DNA of 64,000 nucleotides from Neptunomonas japonica JAMM 1380 (lineage in GTDB: Bacteria; Pseudomonadota; Gammaproteobacteria; Pseudomonadales; Balneatricaceae). The translations under genes were made by a program, and so were the position numbers. Of this stretch, positions 26,569-40,074 are shown piece by piece. The stretch is taken from the NCBI RefSeq assembly GCF_016592555.1, contig NZ_AP014546.1, forward strand, positions 620,001-684,000. The letters run 5' to 3'. Position 1 is the first letter of the stretch; every line of letters starts with the position of its first letter. The notes beneath the pieces are model-generated. The model searched no databases, was not told where the DNA came from, and worked only from the letters and a program-made list of their open reading frames with translations.

Positions 26569-27066
26569 ATGATGAAGTTATTAAAGATTATTGCTGTATC
26601 TGTTTCAATTGCATTTGCTCCTGTTGTATTTGCCGATAAGTTAGCTGTTCTAGGCGTTCAAGAAGCTTTACTGAAATCTAACGCCGCAGCTTCTTTTAAG
26701 AAAAGTTTACAAAACGAGCTTAAGGGTGATGAAAGCCGTTTGTTGGAACTCGAAAAACAAGCCAAAATGATGCGTGAAAAAATTCAGAAAAACAGCTCTT
26801 CAATGAGTGACAATGAGTTGAAACAGGCAAGACTGCAGTTTCAGAAAGTCTTCCAAGAGTATCAGCGCAATGGACAAGAGCTACAGCAGAAGCGCGCTGA
26901 GCGTGAGCAAGGCTTTATTAAAGATATGAAGCCAAAGCTTGATGACATTATTCGTAAAATCATTAAAGACAACAAGTATGACGTTATTCTTGCAAAACAG
27001 GCCACTGTATATTATGGCAAAGGGTTTGATATAACGCCTACTGTTGTGAAGCTTCTTAACAAGTAA
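26569..27066 (+). CDS. skp: Periplasmic chaperone Skp (OmpH family)
   Basis: A 165-residue protein with a cleavable signal peptide (ending VFA, residues 1-22). The rest is a long alpha-helical hairpin rich in Lys, Gln and Glu (residues about 40-125), as in the tentacles of the trimeric Skp chaperone, and it ends in DITPTVVKLLNK. Skp escorts unfolded outer-membrane proteins to BamA, encoded immediately upstream. AAGGAA precedes the start, which could be ATG 26569 or the next codon. Confidence 0.93.
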   Translation: MMKLLKIIAVSVSIAFAPVVFADKLAVLGVQEALLKSNAAASFKKSLQNELKGDESRLLELEKQAKMMREKIQKNSSSMSDNELKQARLQFQKVFQEYQRNGQELQQKRAEREQGFIKDMKPKLDDIIRKIIKDNKYDVILAKQATVYYGKGFDITPTVVKLLNK

Positions 27067-28116
27067 ATGGCACGTACTTTACCTAGTTTTTTACTGTCTG
27101 AGATAGCCTCTCTTGTTAAGGGGAGGTTAGTCGGTGATAGTGAGTTGGTTATTAATTCACTACACACTTTAGAATCTGCTAAGCCTGGCCAATTGAGTTT
27201 TTTGGCTAATGCTAAGTATGTGACTAGCCTAAGTCTAACTAAGGCTAGTGCTGTGTTAGTAGCCGAAAATAATCTTGTAAACGTACCCTGTGCAGCCGTT
27301 GTCGTTGATGATCCCTATTTAGCTTTTGCACAGTTAAGTAAGTTCTTTGATTGGCGAGTTAAAGCAAGCTTTGGTATTGCGTCTTCGGCTCATATTAGCA
27401 CTTCTGCTCAAGTTCATGAGCAAGCAAGCATTGCTCCAGGGGTGGTTCTGGGGGACGAAACGATAGTCGAAGCGGGTGTTTATATTGGCCCAAATGCAGT
27501 TGTTGGCAATCGTTGTATAGTGGCTAAAGATGCTCGTATAGAAGCGGGTGCTATATTATATGACGATGTGCACATTGGGCAGAGAAGCTTGATTCACTCT
27601 GGCGCAGTGCTAGGGGCAGACGGGTTCGGATTTGCTCCTACAAAAAGTGCTTGGGTAAAAATTTTTCAGTTAGGTGGCGTGCGTGTTGGACAGGATGTTG
27701 AGATTGGTGCTGGTACAACTGTTGATCGTGGCGCATTAGATCACACTTACATAAAAGACGGTGTGAAGCTCGATAACCAAATTCAAGTTGCTCATAATGT
27801 TGTCATAGGTGAACAAACTGCGATAGCAGGCTGTACGGCGATAGCGGGAAGCACTAAAATTGGGCGCCGCTGTACTATTGCGGGACTGAGTGGAATAGTA
27901 GGGCATCTGACTATTGCTGATAATACCCATGTTACAGCTATGAGTTTAATTAGTAAGTCGGTAAGCCAGCCCGGACAGGTTTTATCTTCAGGTACGGGGC
28001 AAGAGTTGCACCGAAGCTGGAAGAAAAATGTCATACGCTTTAAAAAATTAGATAGTATGGCTAAACGTATTACAGCGTTAGAAAACAAAGTTGATAATTT
28101 CTCTAGTGAAGGTTAG
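27067..28116 (+). CDS. lpxD: UDP-3-O-(3-hydroxyacyl)glucosamine N-acyltransferase LpxD
   Basis: A 349-residue left-handed beta-helix acyltransferase. The N-terminal uridine-binding domain (residues 1-100) is followed by hexapeptide repeats (about 110-310), with the catalytic His region [16 protein letters not shown] and the segment [12 protein letters not shown]-terminal helix ends the protein. It adds the amide-linked 3-hydroxyacyl chain to lipid A precursors in the third step of the pathway. The start codon abuts the skp stop, so translation is probably coupled. Confidence 0.97.
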   Translation: MARTLPSFLLSEIASLVKGRLVGDSELVINSLHTLESAKPGQLSFLANAKYVTSLSLTKASAVLVAENNLVNVPCAAVVVDDPYLAFAQLSKFFDWRVKASFGIASSAHISTSAQVHEQASIAPGVVLGDETIVEAGVYIGPNAVVGNRCIVAKDARIEAGAILYDDVHIGQRSLIHSGAVLGADGFGFAPTKSAWVKIFQLGGVRVGQDVEIGAGTTVDRGALDHTYIKDGVKLDNQIQVAHNVVIGEQTAIAGCTAIAGSTKIGRRCTIAGLSGIVGHLTIADNTHVTAMSLISKSVSQPGQVLSSGTGQELHRSWKKNVIRFKKLDSMAKRITALENKVDNFSSEG

Positions 28117-28124
28117 TACACATA

Positions 28125-28559
28125 ATGGATGTTAATGAAATTAGGGAATACCTCCCTCATCGCTACCCCTTTTTATTGGTTGATCGGGTTCTTGAAATCA
28201 CACCTGGAGAGTCCATCGTAGCCCTTAAAAACGTGACGGTGAATGAACCATTTTTCAATGGTCATTTCCCAGAACATCCTGTTATGCCGGGTGTGTTGAT
28301 TGTTGAAGCAATGGCGCAGGCTGCTGGTATCCTTGGTTTTAAAACCATGGATAAAAAACCTCAGGACGGGTCTATCTACTATTTTGTTGGATCCGATAAA
28401 TTACGCTTCAAACGCCCCGTTGTTCCGGGTGATCAGCTTAAGCTTGAAGCAAGCATCCTTTCAGAAAAGAGAGGAATCTGGAAGTTTGCGGTGAAAGCAA
28501 CGGTTGATGGTGATATGGTTAGTTCAGCTACAATTCTATGTGCTGATCGAAAGGTGTAA
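28125..28559 (+). CDS. fabZ: 3-hydroxyacyl-ACP dehydratase FabZ
   Basis: A 144-residue hot-dog-fold dehydratase. Catalytic His and Glu lie in [20 protein letters not shown], and [11 protein letters not shown] is the usual N-terminal motif. It dehydrates 3-hydroxyacyl-ACP in fatty acid elongation and competes with LpxA and LpxD for the same substrate pool, which explains its conserved place between lpxD and lpxA. It lies 8 bp after lpxD and 4 bp before lpxA. Confidence 0.97.
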   Translation: MDVNEIREYLPHRYPFLLVDRVLEITPGESIVALKNVTVNEPFFNGHFPEHPVMPGVLIVEAMAQAAGILGFKTMDKKPQDGSIYYFVGSDKLRFKRPVVPGDQLKLEASILSEKRGIWKFAVKATVDGDMVSSATILCADRKV

Positions 28560-28563
28560 ATAA

Positions 28564-29334
28564 GTGATTGATCCACGAGCCATTATTGACCCTGGAGCTA
28601 AGCTGGCAGATAACGTCAGCGTTGGTCCTTGGTCTTATGTTGGCCCTGATGTAGAAATTGGGGAAGGTACGACTATTGCTTCGCATGTTGTGGTTAAAGG
28701 TGCGACTAAGATAGGTGCTAATAACCAGATCTTTCAGTTTTCGTCTATTGGTGAAGACTGCCAGGATAAAAAGTATGCTGGTGAGAAAACGTATCTTGAA
28801 GTGGGGGAGTCCAATGTGTTTCGCGAAGGTTGTACTATTCATCGAGGAACCGTGCAGGATCAAGCACTGACAAAAATTGGTAACCATAATTTGTTTATGG
28901 CTTATGCACATGTAGCGCATGATTGTGTTGTTGGTGATCACGTGATTCTTGCAAATAATGCAGCAATTGCGGGGCATGTTCACGTGGGCAATAATACGAT
29001 CTTAGGCGGGTTTACTGCCGTTCATCAATTTTGCCATATCGGTTCTCATGTAATGTGCGGTGCCGGCACGGTGGTCCTTAAAGATATTCCTGATTATGTG
29101 ATGGCTACTGGAAATCCAGCAAAACCACATGGCATAAATGCGGAAGGGTTGAAGCGTAGGGGCTACAGTTCAGAAGTAGTGCGGAAGATAAAACAAGCCT
29201 ATAAGGTTATTTATCGCCAAAAACTGACCTCTGAGCAAGCACTAGAGCACCTCAGGGAGATGGCTGTAAATACTGCGGAAATACTTCCTCTTATTCATTC
29301 TCTACAAGCCTCATCTCGAGGAGTTATTCGCTAG
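28564..29334 (+). CDS. lpxA: UDP-N-acetylglucosamine acyltransferase LpxA
   Basis: A 256-residue hexapeptide-repeat acyltransferase, starting at GTG 28564. The N-terminal beta-helix includes DPGAKLADNVSVGPWSYVG and the active-site region FMAYAHVAHDCVVGDHVI; the C-terminal helical part follows GYSSEVVRKIKQAYKVIYR. It catalyses the first committed acyl transfer of lipid A synthesis and sets the chain length used. It lies directly upstream of lpxB, with an ACTAGGAGG-like ribosome-binding site for lpxB overlapping its end. Confidence 0.97.
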   Translation: MIDPRAIIDPGAKLADNVSVGPWSYVGPDVEIGEGTTIASHVVVKGATKIGANNQIFQFSSIGEDCQDKKYAGEKTYLEVGESNVFREGCTIHRGTVQDQALTKIGNHNLFMAYAHVAHDCVVGDHVILANNAAIAGHVHVGNNTILGGFTAVHQFCHIGSHVMCGAGTVVLKDIPDYVMATGNPAKPHGINAEGLKRRGYSSEVVRKIKQAYKVIYRQKLTSEQALEHLREMAVNTAEILPLIHSLQASSRGVIR

Positions 29335-29342
29335 GAGGCTAT

Positions 29343-30508
29343 GTGACCAAACTGCGCATTGCAATGGTCGCTGGAGAAGCCTCAGGCGATATTCTCGGAG
29401 CTGGCCTGATTCAAGCAATTAAAAAACGTTATCCCGATGCCGTATTTTATGGTATCGGTGGGGATTTGATGTGCGCCCAAGGTTTTGACTCAGTCGTTCC
29501 CATGGATAAGTTATCAGTGATGGGGCTCGTTGAGGTCTTGGGTCGCTTGCCTGAGTTATTGTCAATCCGAAAGAAACTAAGCAATAGTTTGATCGAGAAT
29601 CCACCCGACATGTTCGTTGGTATTGATGCCCCTGACTTTAATTTAAAATTAGAATATCAACTGAAAGCCGTTGGTATTGCTACGGTTCATTATGTTAGTC
29701 CGTCTGTTTGGGCATGGAAGAAAAAGCGCATATATAAGATTAAAGAATCTACAGATCTTGTATTAGCCTTGTTTCCTTTTGAGGCTCAGCACTATAAACC
29801 GACAAAGCAAAATGTTGTTTTTGTTGGGCATCCTTTAGCTGATCTCATTGCGAATGACTCGCGCTTGCTAGAAGCGCGAACGCAGTTTGAAATAGCGAAT
29901 ACAACAAAAGTAATTGCTCTTTTGCCAGGTAGTCGTGGTGGCGAGTTAAAGTACTTGGCTGAGCCTTTTTTGCAGGCAGCAGAACTCTTACAAAAAAATA
30001 CCCCGATATATTATTTCTTCTTCCAGCGGCCAATATTAAGCGGCAGGAGTCACTTCAAAAACTGCTTGATGATAAATTTTCAGGGCTTAATGTGCGTTTG
30101 TTTTTGAATCAATCTAGAGAAGCAATGGCAGCGGCGGATGCCATATTGATTGCTTCAGGAACCGCGACTCTAGAAGCAACATTGTTGAAGAAACCGATGG
30201 TGGTTGCTTATAAAATGGCATCCTTAACGTATGCTATTTATTCGCGCATGATAAAAACGCCGTTTATATCTTTACCCAATATTTTGGCAGATGAGAAGTT
30301 AGTCCCTGAAGTGCTTCAAAATGATGTAGTGCCAGCGCGATTGGCAGAAGAGCTCGAGAAAGCACTCCAAGATAAGGCTTATCAAGCTTTGCTTGATAAG
30401 CGCTTTACAGAAATTAATCAACAATTAAAGTTGGATGCAGATGAGAGAGCCGCAGACGCCGTTATTTCGCTTTTGCAGCAGCGAGGTATTTTAACATGCA
30501 ATCAATAG
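29343..30508 (+). CDS. lpxB: Lipid A disaccharide synthase LpxB, reading frame interrupted by one frameshift
   Basis: Two frames together encode a full LpxB of about 388 residues. The first (29343 to about 29998) gives the start [15 protein letters not shown], the segment [19 protein letters not shown] and [13 protein letters not shown]. The second, which runs to 30508, gives [20 protein letters not shown] and [15 protein letters not shown]. The break is at seven A residues (29992-29998). Adding one A would join them as ...LLQKKYPDI..., matching the family, while the present first frame ends at 30107. LpxB joins UDP-diacylglucosamine and lipid X. Because the enzyme is normally essential, a sequencing error or slippage is more likely than true loss. 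Confidence 0.9.
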
Positions 30509-31101
30509 CTCTTGATTTCTCCCATTATGGAAAGGTAGCGGGTGTCGATGAAGTGGGTCGTGGTCCCTTAGTTGGTAATGTTGTTGCCGCGGCTGTTATT
30601 TTAGATCCTAATTATAAAATTCATGGATTGGCTGACTCAAAAAAACTAACAGAAAAGAAGCGTGACGCTTTATATATAGAAATAGTTGAAAACGCATTGG
30701 CTTGGCATGTCGCTTATGCGTCGCCTGATGAGATTGATCAAATAAATATCCTCCACGCGAGTATGCTCGCTATGCAGCGAGCAGTTGAGGGTTTGAATAT
30801 TCCACCTGACTATGTGGTGATAGATGGCAATCGATGCCCACAACTTTTATACCCTTGTGAGGCGGTTGTCAAAGGAGACTCTAAAGTCGAAGCGATAAGT
30901 GCTGCTTCTATTCTGGCAAAAGTGGTGCGCGATAAAGAGATGTATGAACTACATGAGCTACATCCAGAGTACGGTTTTAATAAGCATAAAGGTTACCCGA
31001 CCGCCGCACATATGAGTGCCTTAAAAATGTATGGTCCTCTTCCTGAGTATAGGAAATCGTTTCGTCCAGTTGCACAGCTTCTAGAAGCCTCAGCTAAATA
31101 A
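30496..31101 (+). CDS. rnhB: Ribonuclease HII
   Basis: A 201-residue nuclease. Catalytic acidic motifs are visible: [15 protein letters not shown] at the N terminus, [10 protein letters not shown] near residue 112, and the [15 protein letters not shown] segment. It removes RNA from RNA-DNA hybrids and single ribonucleotides from DNA. It overlaps the end of lpxB by 13 bases, the usual arrangement lpxB-rnhB-dnaE. The run of seven A in DSKKLTEKK is in frame. Confidence 0.97.
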   Translation: MQSIALDFSHYGKVAGVDEVGRGPLVGNVVAAAVILDPNYKIHGLADSKKLTEKKRDALYIEIVENALAWHVAYASPDEIDQINILHASMLAMQRAVEGLNIPPDYVVIDGNRCPQLLYPCEAVVKGDSKVEAISAASILAKVVRDKEMYELHELHPEYGFNKHKGYPTAAHMSALKMYGPLPEYRKSFRPVAQLLEASAK

Positions 31102-31111
31102 TAGGAAGAGT

Positions 31112-34100
31112 ATGTCTTCAACCTCATTTATACACTTGCGTGTACATACCGAATTTTCACTAATTGATGGGTTAGTGCGTGTTAAAGGCTTAGTTGCGGC
31201 GGCAAAAGAGGCAGGTATGCCCGCAGTAGCGATGACGGACCAGGTTAATTTATTTGCCTTGGTAAAGTTTTTTAAGGCGTCATCGGGCGCTGGAATTAAG
31301 CCCATATGTGGGGCTGACATACTGGTACTTAATGAAAATGACCATGAGGCTGAACCTTATCGCGTTACTTTGTTGGTACAAAATGCACTAGGTTATCGAC
31401 ATTTGATGGAGTTAATTTCTAGAGCTTATGCCGAAGGGCAGCGTTTTATTTTAGATAAAGCTCTGGTTAAAAAGTCGTGGCTAATAGAAAAATCAGAAGG
31501 GCTTATAGCATTATCCGGTGCACGTGAAGGCGAAGTTGGACGAGCCATGATTTCTGGTAATGGAATGGCTGAGGCTATTCTAGATGAATGGATGCAAATG
31601 TTTCCTAACCGTTTCTATTTAGAGGTTCAAAGAACAGGACGCCCAAGAGAGGATATCATTGTTTCTGAGAGCGTTCGTTTGGGCTTAGCTAAACAGTGCC
31701 CACTAGTTGCGACGAATGAAGTTATGTTCCTCAAAGAATCAGATTTTGACGCGCACGAAGCACGAGTATGTATTAACCAAAGTCGCACGTTAGAAGACCC
31801 TAGGCGGACCCGTAATTACTCAGCACAACAGTATTTTCGTACTGCGGAAGAGATGGTTGAGCTTTTCTCCGACATTCCAAGTGCAATAGAAAATACTGTT
31901 GAGATAGCTAAACGTTGCAATATTGAACTAGATTTAGGCACCTATTATCTCCCCAAGTACCCTGTTCCTGAAGGGATGATGATGGATGAGTTTTTCTGTA
32001 AGGTCTCAGAAGACGGTCTTGAACAGCGCTTGGAAGTTCTGTTAGATAAAAATGATCCCGAGTATGAAGTAAAGCGCAAAGCATATGACGATCGCCTGAC
32101 TTTTGAGTTAGAAATCATTACTCAAATGGGTTTTCCCGGTTACTTTTTGATCGTTATGGACTTCATACAATGGGCGAAAGATAATGATATTCCAGTCGGG
32201 CCGGGCCGTGGTTCTGGTGCCGGTTCATTAGTTGCCTATGCACAAAAAATTACTGATTTAGACCCATTAGAATACGACCTTCTGTTTGAACGATTTCTTA
32301 ACCCAGAACGTGTTTCAATGCCCGATTTTGATATCGATTTCTGCATGGATAATCGTGATCAGGTTATTGATTATGTGGCACGAACTTATGGGCGTGATGC
32401 AGTTTCACAGATTATTACCTTTGGTACGATGGCTGCCAAAGCTGTGGTTCGAGATGTGGCGCGTGTGCAGGGTAAGCCATTTGGTTTAGCTGATAAGCTG
32501 TCTAAGTTGATTCCTTTTGAAGTAGGAATAACGCTGAATAAAGCAATGGAGCAGGAGCCTGCTTTGAGCGATTTTGTCTCAGGCAGTGAAGAAGCTCAAG
32601 AAATTATGGAGATGGCTTACAAGCTGGAGGGGGTGACCAGAAACGTTGGTAAGCATGCGGGCGGTGTGGTTATCGCCCCAACGAAGCTCACTGATTTTTC
32701 AGCAACCTATTGTGATGAAGAAGGTCATGGATTAGTTACACAGTTCGATAAAAATGATGTTGAAGAAGCGGGCCTCGTTAAGTTTGACTTCCTAGGTTTG
32801 CGCACACTTACCATCATTGATTGGGCGATGAAAACAATTAATGGTATTCGTGCTAAAGAGGATAAAGAGCCTCTCGATATTTCATTAATACCTTTGGAAG
32901 ATAAAACGGTTTTTGACCTACTGCAGTCAGCAAACACAACGGCTGTGTTTCAGCTAGAGTCTAGTGGTATGAAAGACTTGGTTCGACGTCTCTTACCTTC
33001 TCGTTTTGAAGATATTGTCGCTCTGGTAGCCTTGTTCCGTCCCGGACCTTTGCAGTCAGGCATGGTAGATGACTTTATCAATCGTAAGCATGGGCGAGCT
33101 GAAATGGCTTGGCCGCACGCTGATTATCAGTTAGATAGCTTGCAGCCAGTGCTAGAACCTACCTATGGAATTATTCTTTACCAAGAGCAGGTAATGCAAA
33201 TTGCTCAGGTTATGGCAGGCTACTCGCTCGGTGGTGCCGATATGCTACGTCGTGCTATGGGTAAGAAAAAACCGGAAGAGATGGCGAAGCAGCGTGAAGG
33301 CTTTTTGGTTGGGTGCGAAGAAAACAATATAGATCGAGACCTTGCCGGAAATATTTTTGATCTGGTTGAAAAATTTGCTGGCTATGGTTTTAACAAATCA
33401 CATTCAGCCGCTTATGCTTTAGTTTCTTACCAGACCGCTTGGCTAAAAACGCACTACCCAGCTCCTTTTATGGCCGCAGTAATGTCTGCCGATATGCAGA
33501 ATACTGAAAAAGTCGTTATCTTTATTGAAGATTGCCGAGCAATGGGGTTGCCGCCTGAATTACCAGATGTGTGCTCTGGCGAGTATATGTTTACGGTGAA
33601 TGAGGAGGGTAAAATTGTTTATGGGCTTGGGGCCATTAAGGGTGTTGGAGAAGGCCCCATAGAGTCTATTATTAAAGCGCGCAATGATGGCGCTGGTGAA
33701 TTTAAAGATTTTTTTGATTTCTGTAAAAGAGTCGGTGCTAAGAAGCTTAACAAGCGTGTATTAGAAGCGCTTGTTAGGTCCGGCGCATTAGATAAATTGG
33801 GAGCCGATCGGGCTGTTCTTTGGGCTGCGATTAGTGATGGTTTACGTACAGCAGGCCAGAATGAGCGCAATCAAAGTGCTGGTATCTTTGATATGTTTGG
33901 AGAGGTGGAGGCTGAGCAGCCTCGTGATCCTTACGAAGATTATAAAGGGGTACGCACTTGGTCTGATAAAGAGCGGCTTAAAGGTGAAAGAGATACGCTT
34001 GGTTTATATCTAACTGGCCACCCTATTGATGAGTACGACAAGGAGCTTAGCCGCTTTGTCTCTAAAAAGATTGTAGATCTGCAACCGGCGCGCGGTAGGC

Positions 34101-34606
34101 AGCAAAAGATAGCGGGTTTAATTGTTGATCAGCGAGTGAAGAAAACTAAACGTGGTGATTCTCTTTGCTTTTTGACATTGGATGACCGCTCTGCACGTAT
34201 CGATATTACACTTTACGGTGAAATATATGAGCAAACTCGTGATTGGGCGGTCAAGGACACGATTGTCATTATGGAGGGTGAGGTTAACCAAGATGATTAT
34301 TCAGGCGGTCTCAAGGTTCGTTGTAATAAATTATCAAGCATTTCACAGGCAAGAACGCAGTATGCTTCGTTGTTTAAAGTAAAATCCGCCCACAAGATGC
34401 TCTCTGGTCGGTATTTAAAGCAGTTCGAGAATATTTTACAGACGTATAGTTCTGCGGAGGGTTTGCCGGTTGCCGTAGAATATCAAAGAGATGATGCCGC
34501 TGGAGCTGTTAGACTTGGAGATAACTGGAGAGTTGATCCTTCAGATGAGCTGATTTTGGCGTTGAAAGAGCATTTTGGTGACGAAAGCATCATGCTAGAG
34601 TACTGA
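31112..34606 (+). CDS. dnaE: DNA polymerase III alpha subunit
   Basis: A 1164-residue replicative polymerase of normal length. The PHP domain begins FIHLRVHTEFSLIDGLVRV. The polymerase catalytic Asp residues lie in MPDFDIDFCMDNRDQVIDYV near residue 400. The helix-hairpin-helix region (KRVGAKKLNKRVLEALV) lies near 890, and an OB-fold (KIAGLIVDQRVKKTKRG) near 1005. It catalyses chromosomal DNA synthesis within the polymerase III holoenzyme. It follows rnhB by 10 bp. Confidence 0.98.
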   Translation: MSSTSFIHLRVHTEFSLIDGLVRVKGLVAAAKEAGMPAVAMTDQVNLFALVKFFKASSGAGIKPICGADILVLNENDHEAEPYRVTLLVQNALGYRHLMELISRAYAEGQRFILDKALVKKSWLIEKSEGLIALSGAREGEVGRAMISGNGMAEAILDEWMQMFPNRFYLEVQRTGRPREDIIVSESVRLGLAKQCPLVATNEVMFLKESDFDAHEARVCINQSRTLEDPRRTRNYSAQQYFRTAEEMVELFSDIPSAIENTVEIAKRCNIELDLGTYYLPKYPVPEGMMMDEFFCKVSEDGLEQRLEVLLDKNDPEYEVKRKAYDDRLTFELEIITQMGFPGYFLIVMDFIQWAKDNDIPVGPGRGSGAGSLVAYAQKITDLDPLEYDLLFERFLNPERVSMPDFDIDFCMDNRDQVIDYVARTYGRDAVSQIITFGTMAAKAVVRDVARVQGKPFGLADKLSKLIPFEVGITLNKAMEQEPALSDFVSGSEEAQEIMEMAYKLEGVTRNVGKHAGGVVIAPTKLTDFSATYCDEEGHGLVTQFDKNDVEEAGLVKFDFLGLRTLTIIDWAMKTINGIRAKEDKEPLDISLIPLEDKTVFDLLQSANTTAVFQLESSGMKDLVRRLLPSRFEDIVALVALFRPGPLQSGMVDDFINRKHGRAEMAWPHADYQLDSLQPVLEPTYGIILYQEQVMQIAQVMAGYSLGGADMLRRAMGKKKPEEMAKQREGFLVGCEENNIDRDLAGNIFDLVEKFAGYGFNKSHSAAYALVSYQTAWLKTHYPAPFMAAVMSADMQNTEKVVIFIEDCRAMGLPPELPDVCSGEYMFTVNEEGKIVYGLGAIKGVGEGPIESIIKARNDGAGEFKDFFDFCKRVGAKKLNKRVLEALVRSGALDKLGADRAVLWAAISDGLRTAGQNERNQSAGIFDMFGEVEAEQPRDPYEDYKGVRTWSDKERLKGERDTLGLYLTGHPIDEYDKELSRFVSKKIVDLQPARGRQQKIAGLIVDQRVKKTKRGDSLCFLTLDDRSARIDITLYGEIYEQTRDWAVKDTIVIMEGEVNQDDYSGGLKVRCNKLSSISQARTQYASLFKVKSAHKMLSGRYLKQFENILQTYSSAEGLPVAVEYQRDDAAGAVRLGDNWRVDPSDELILALKEHFGDESIMLEY

Positions 34607-34692
34607 ATAGGGTGGTTATCCTGCTAGGGTAACTGTAAAATCTGCACTCTAAATTTGTCATATTTATTTAATGATTAAGCGGAAAGAATCGA

Positions 34693-35649
34693 ATGAATCC
34701 GAATTATCTGGATTTTGAGCAGCCTATAGCAGAGCTCGAAGCCAAAATTGAAGAGTTAAGACTGGTTGGTGATGGCACAGAGATCAACATTACTGATGAG
34801 CTAACTAAGCTGTTAGGAAAAAGCCGCAGTTTAACGGAATCTATTTTTACAAATCTTTCCGCTTGGCAGATTTCTCAATTATCACGTCACCCTCAACGTC
34901 CGTATACGTTAGATTATTTGTCGCTGATGTTCGATGACTTTGAAGAGATTCATGGGGATCGCCATTTTTCCGATGATGCTGCTATTGTTGGCGGTGTAGC
35001 TCGATTAGATGGCCGTCCAGTGATGGTTATCGGTCATCAGAAAGGTCGTGAAGTCAAAGAAAAGGTGCGTCGTAACTTTGGTATGCCACGCCCTGAAGGA
35101 TATCGTAAAGCGTTACGTCTGATGGAGATGGCTGAGCGTTTCCAGATGCCTGTATTAACTTTCATCGATACGCCAGGTGCTTATCCTGGTATTGATGCTG
35201 AAGAGCGCGGGCAGAGTGAAGCGATTGCTTACAACCTTGCTAAAATGTCGCAATTGAAAACGCCTATTATTTCAACGGTAGTTGGCGAAGGCGGTTCCGG
35301 TGGCGCATTAGCAATTGGCGTCTGTGATGAACTAATGATGCTGCAATACTCTACTTATTCAGTGATTTCGCCTGAAGGTTGTGCATCTATTCTGTGGAAG
35401 AGTGCAGAAAAAGCTTCCGATGCAGCTAAAGCCATGGGTATTACTTCTGCTAGCCTTCATGAGCTGGGTTTGGTTGATAAGGTGGTACCTGAGCCTCTTG
35501 GAGGTGCACACCGTAATCCTGAAGCATTGTGCGTAGATTTGAAGCAGTCATTGATCGACTCCTTGTCAAATCTAGAGGGCTTGTCTGTTGATGAGTTACT
35601 TGAACGTCGTTATAACCGTTTAATGTCCTACGGATTAACGTCTGCGTAA
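34693..35649 (+). CDS. accA: Acetyl-CoA carboxylase carboxyltransferase subunit alpha
   Basis: A 318-residue crotonase-fold protein. Motifs are [19 protein letters not shown] at the N terminus, [35 protein letters not shown] and [15 protein letters not shown]. With AccD (not in the window) it transfers the carboxyl group from biotin to acetyl-CoA, making malonyl-CoA for fatty acid synthesis. A GGAAAG ribosome-binding site precedes the ATG. The 86-bp gap after dnaE has a weak 7-bp hairpin without a T-run, so readthrough from dnaE is likely. Confidence 0.97.
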   Translation: MNPNYLDFEQPIAELEAKIEELRLVGDGTEINITDELTKLLGKSRSLTESIFTNLSAWQISQLSRHPQRPYTLDYLSLMFDDFEEIHGDRHFSDDAAIVGGVARLDGRPVMVIGHQKGREVKEKVRRNFGMPRPEGYRKALRLMEMAERFQMPVLTFIDTPGAYPGIDAEERGQSEAIAYNLAKMSQLKTPIISTVVGEGGSGGALAIGVCDELMMLQYSTYSVISPEGCASILWKSAEKASDAAKAMGITSASLHELGLVDKVVPEPLGGAHRNPEALCVDLKQSLIDSLSNLEGLSVDELLERRYNRLMSYGLTSA

Positions 35650-35659
35650 GTGTTAAAAG

Positions 35660-36955
35660 ATGAGTCGCCTACCATTGATTGCTGATTTCTTAGAGTCAAT
35701 TAATCAATATCCTGCTAAGCGATGGGTTATTGCTTTAAGTGGTGGGCTCGATTCGATTGTGATGCTACATCTAGCAGCATCGAATCTTCCTTCTAGTATG
35801 CTTCACGTGCTTCATATTAATCATCATTTACAGAGTAGTGCGGATGAATGGTCCACTTTCTGTAAAAGCCAATCTGAAGACCTTTCCTTGCCATTTAGCC
35901 AAATTGACGTGTTCCCTGAGAACAATGGCGAAGCGGCAGCACGTGATGCACGCTATCTTGCCTTTAAAGATTTTTTGCAGGATGGTGATGGGCTGTTGTT
36001 GGCGCATCATGCTGATGACCAAGCAGAAACGATATTGTTTCGTTTATTAAGAGGTAGTGGCTTGCGTGGGCTTGCAGGCATTCCTACAAGCAGAAAGTTG
36101 GGTGCTAATGATATTGTACGTCCCTTACTGTCTGTATCACGCGCTGATATTGAGAGTTATGCGCATATGCATCAATTGGATTGGGTGGAAGACCCGACCA
36201 ACCAACAAGATACCTATGATAGAAACTTTCTACGATTAAATGTTCTCCCTGTTTTGAAACAGCGCTGGCCAAATGTGGTGGAGCGATTTTCATCGACTAG
36301 CCGGCTGTTGTATCAGGACAGGGAGCTGCTTGATAAATATCTTGATGAAGAGATTGCAGGCTTGATGCTCAGTGAACGTGTCCTTAATGGCTTGATGCTT
36401 GCGTCTTTGACTGTAGGTAAGCGAAAGGCGCTGATTCGTCGGTGGATTTATACACAGCAAGGTGAGCCTTTAAATGAAGTTCAACTTTTACAGCTAGAGC
36501 AGAACTTTTTTCAATCGGGGTTGGATAAAAACCCAGAACTTATTTTAAAGACTGGGGTTCTACGCCGCTACCGTAAAGACTTATATCTATGCGCTAATCT
36601 TGTATCTGAGAAAGAGCCAAACGTTCAATCTTTGAGTGAAGGGCAGCACAAGAGAAAGGCGGGTATTCTTACGGTGGAAAGTGAGATTTCAGGTAGCAGT
36701 TGCTTGAAAACATTAGATAAGCTTATTTGTGTTCAAAGAAAGGATGGAATGCACTGTAAGCCTGTTGGTCGAGGCACCAAGTCGCTTAAAAAGCTTTTTC
36801 AAGAAGCTTCAATTCCTCCTTGGCAAAGAGAAAATTGGCCTGTTTGCATGATCGAAAATGAGATCGTTGCCATCCCGGGCATATGTGTCTGTGAAGGGTG
36901 GAGTGTTTCACCTTCTGAATTGCCAGGGTTCTCTCTAAGATGGGAGCCTTTCTGA
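35660..36955 (+). CDS. tilS: tRNA(Ile)-lysidine synthase
   Basis: A 431-residue protein with the PP-loop motif ALSGGLDSIVMLHLA near residue 28, the LLAHHADDQAETILFRLLRG motif near 115, and the C-terminal TilS substrate-binding domains (RGTKSLKKLFQEASIPPWQR). It converts the wobble cytidine of the CAU-anticodon isoleucine tRNA to lysidine so that AUA is decoded as Ile; it is essential. It lies 10 bp downstream of accA, the usual gammaproteobacterial order. Confidence 0.95.
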   Translation: MSRLPLIADFLESINQYPAKRWVIALSGGLDSIVMLHLAASNLPSSMLHVLHINHHLQSSADEWSTFCKSQSEDLSLPFSQIDVFPENNGEAAARDARYLAFKDFLQDGDGLLLAHHADDQAETILFRLLRGSGLRGLAGIPTSRKLGANDIVRPLLSVSRADIESYAHMHQLDWVEDPTNQQDTYDRNFLRLNVLPVLKQRWPNVVERFSSTSRLLYQDRELLDKYLDEEIAGLMLSERVLNGLMLASLTVGKRKALIRRWIYTQQGEPLNEVQLLQLEQNFFQSGLDKNPELILKTGVLRRYRKDLYLCANLVSEKEPNVQSLSEGQHKRKAGILTVESEISGSSCLKTLDKLICVQRKDGMHCKPVGRGTKSLKKLFQEASIPPWQRENWPVCMIENEIVAIPGICVCEGWSVSPSELPGFSLRWEPF

Positions 36956-37028
36956 TTGTCGAAAGCCCCATTCTTTGCTACCCTGTAGCCCCATCTTTGG
37001 TTAGTTTTTTTTCCTCACTTTCAGCTAA

Positions 37029-38669
<1,641 letters not shown>

Positions 38670-38709
38670 GTAATTTAGCGTACTGAGATTTACATCGTTT
38701 TAGGAATAA

Positions 38710-40017
<1,308 letters not shown>

Positions 40018-40036
40018 CGCTTGAATACCTTTAGAA

Positions 40037-40057
40037 GGGGGCTTAGGCCCCCTTTTT
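40037..40057 (+). terminator. Intrinsic terminator after eno
   Basis: A perfect 6-bp GC stem (GGGGGC/GCCCCC, loop TTAG) is followed by five T. It lies 20 bp after the eno stop codon and 17 bp before the ftsB start, so ftsB and following genes must be read through or have a promoter overlapping this region. Confidence 0.9.
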
Positions 40058-40074
40058 AGACTCTGAGGTAAGCT

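Noticed and set aside
29992..29998. Calling lpxB two separate genes (N-terminal and C-terminal proteins)
   Set aside because: The halves align to one LpxB with a single missing base at a homopolymer, and the second frame has no plausible start of its own.
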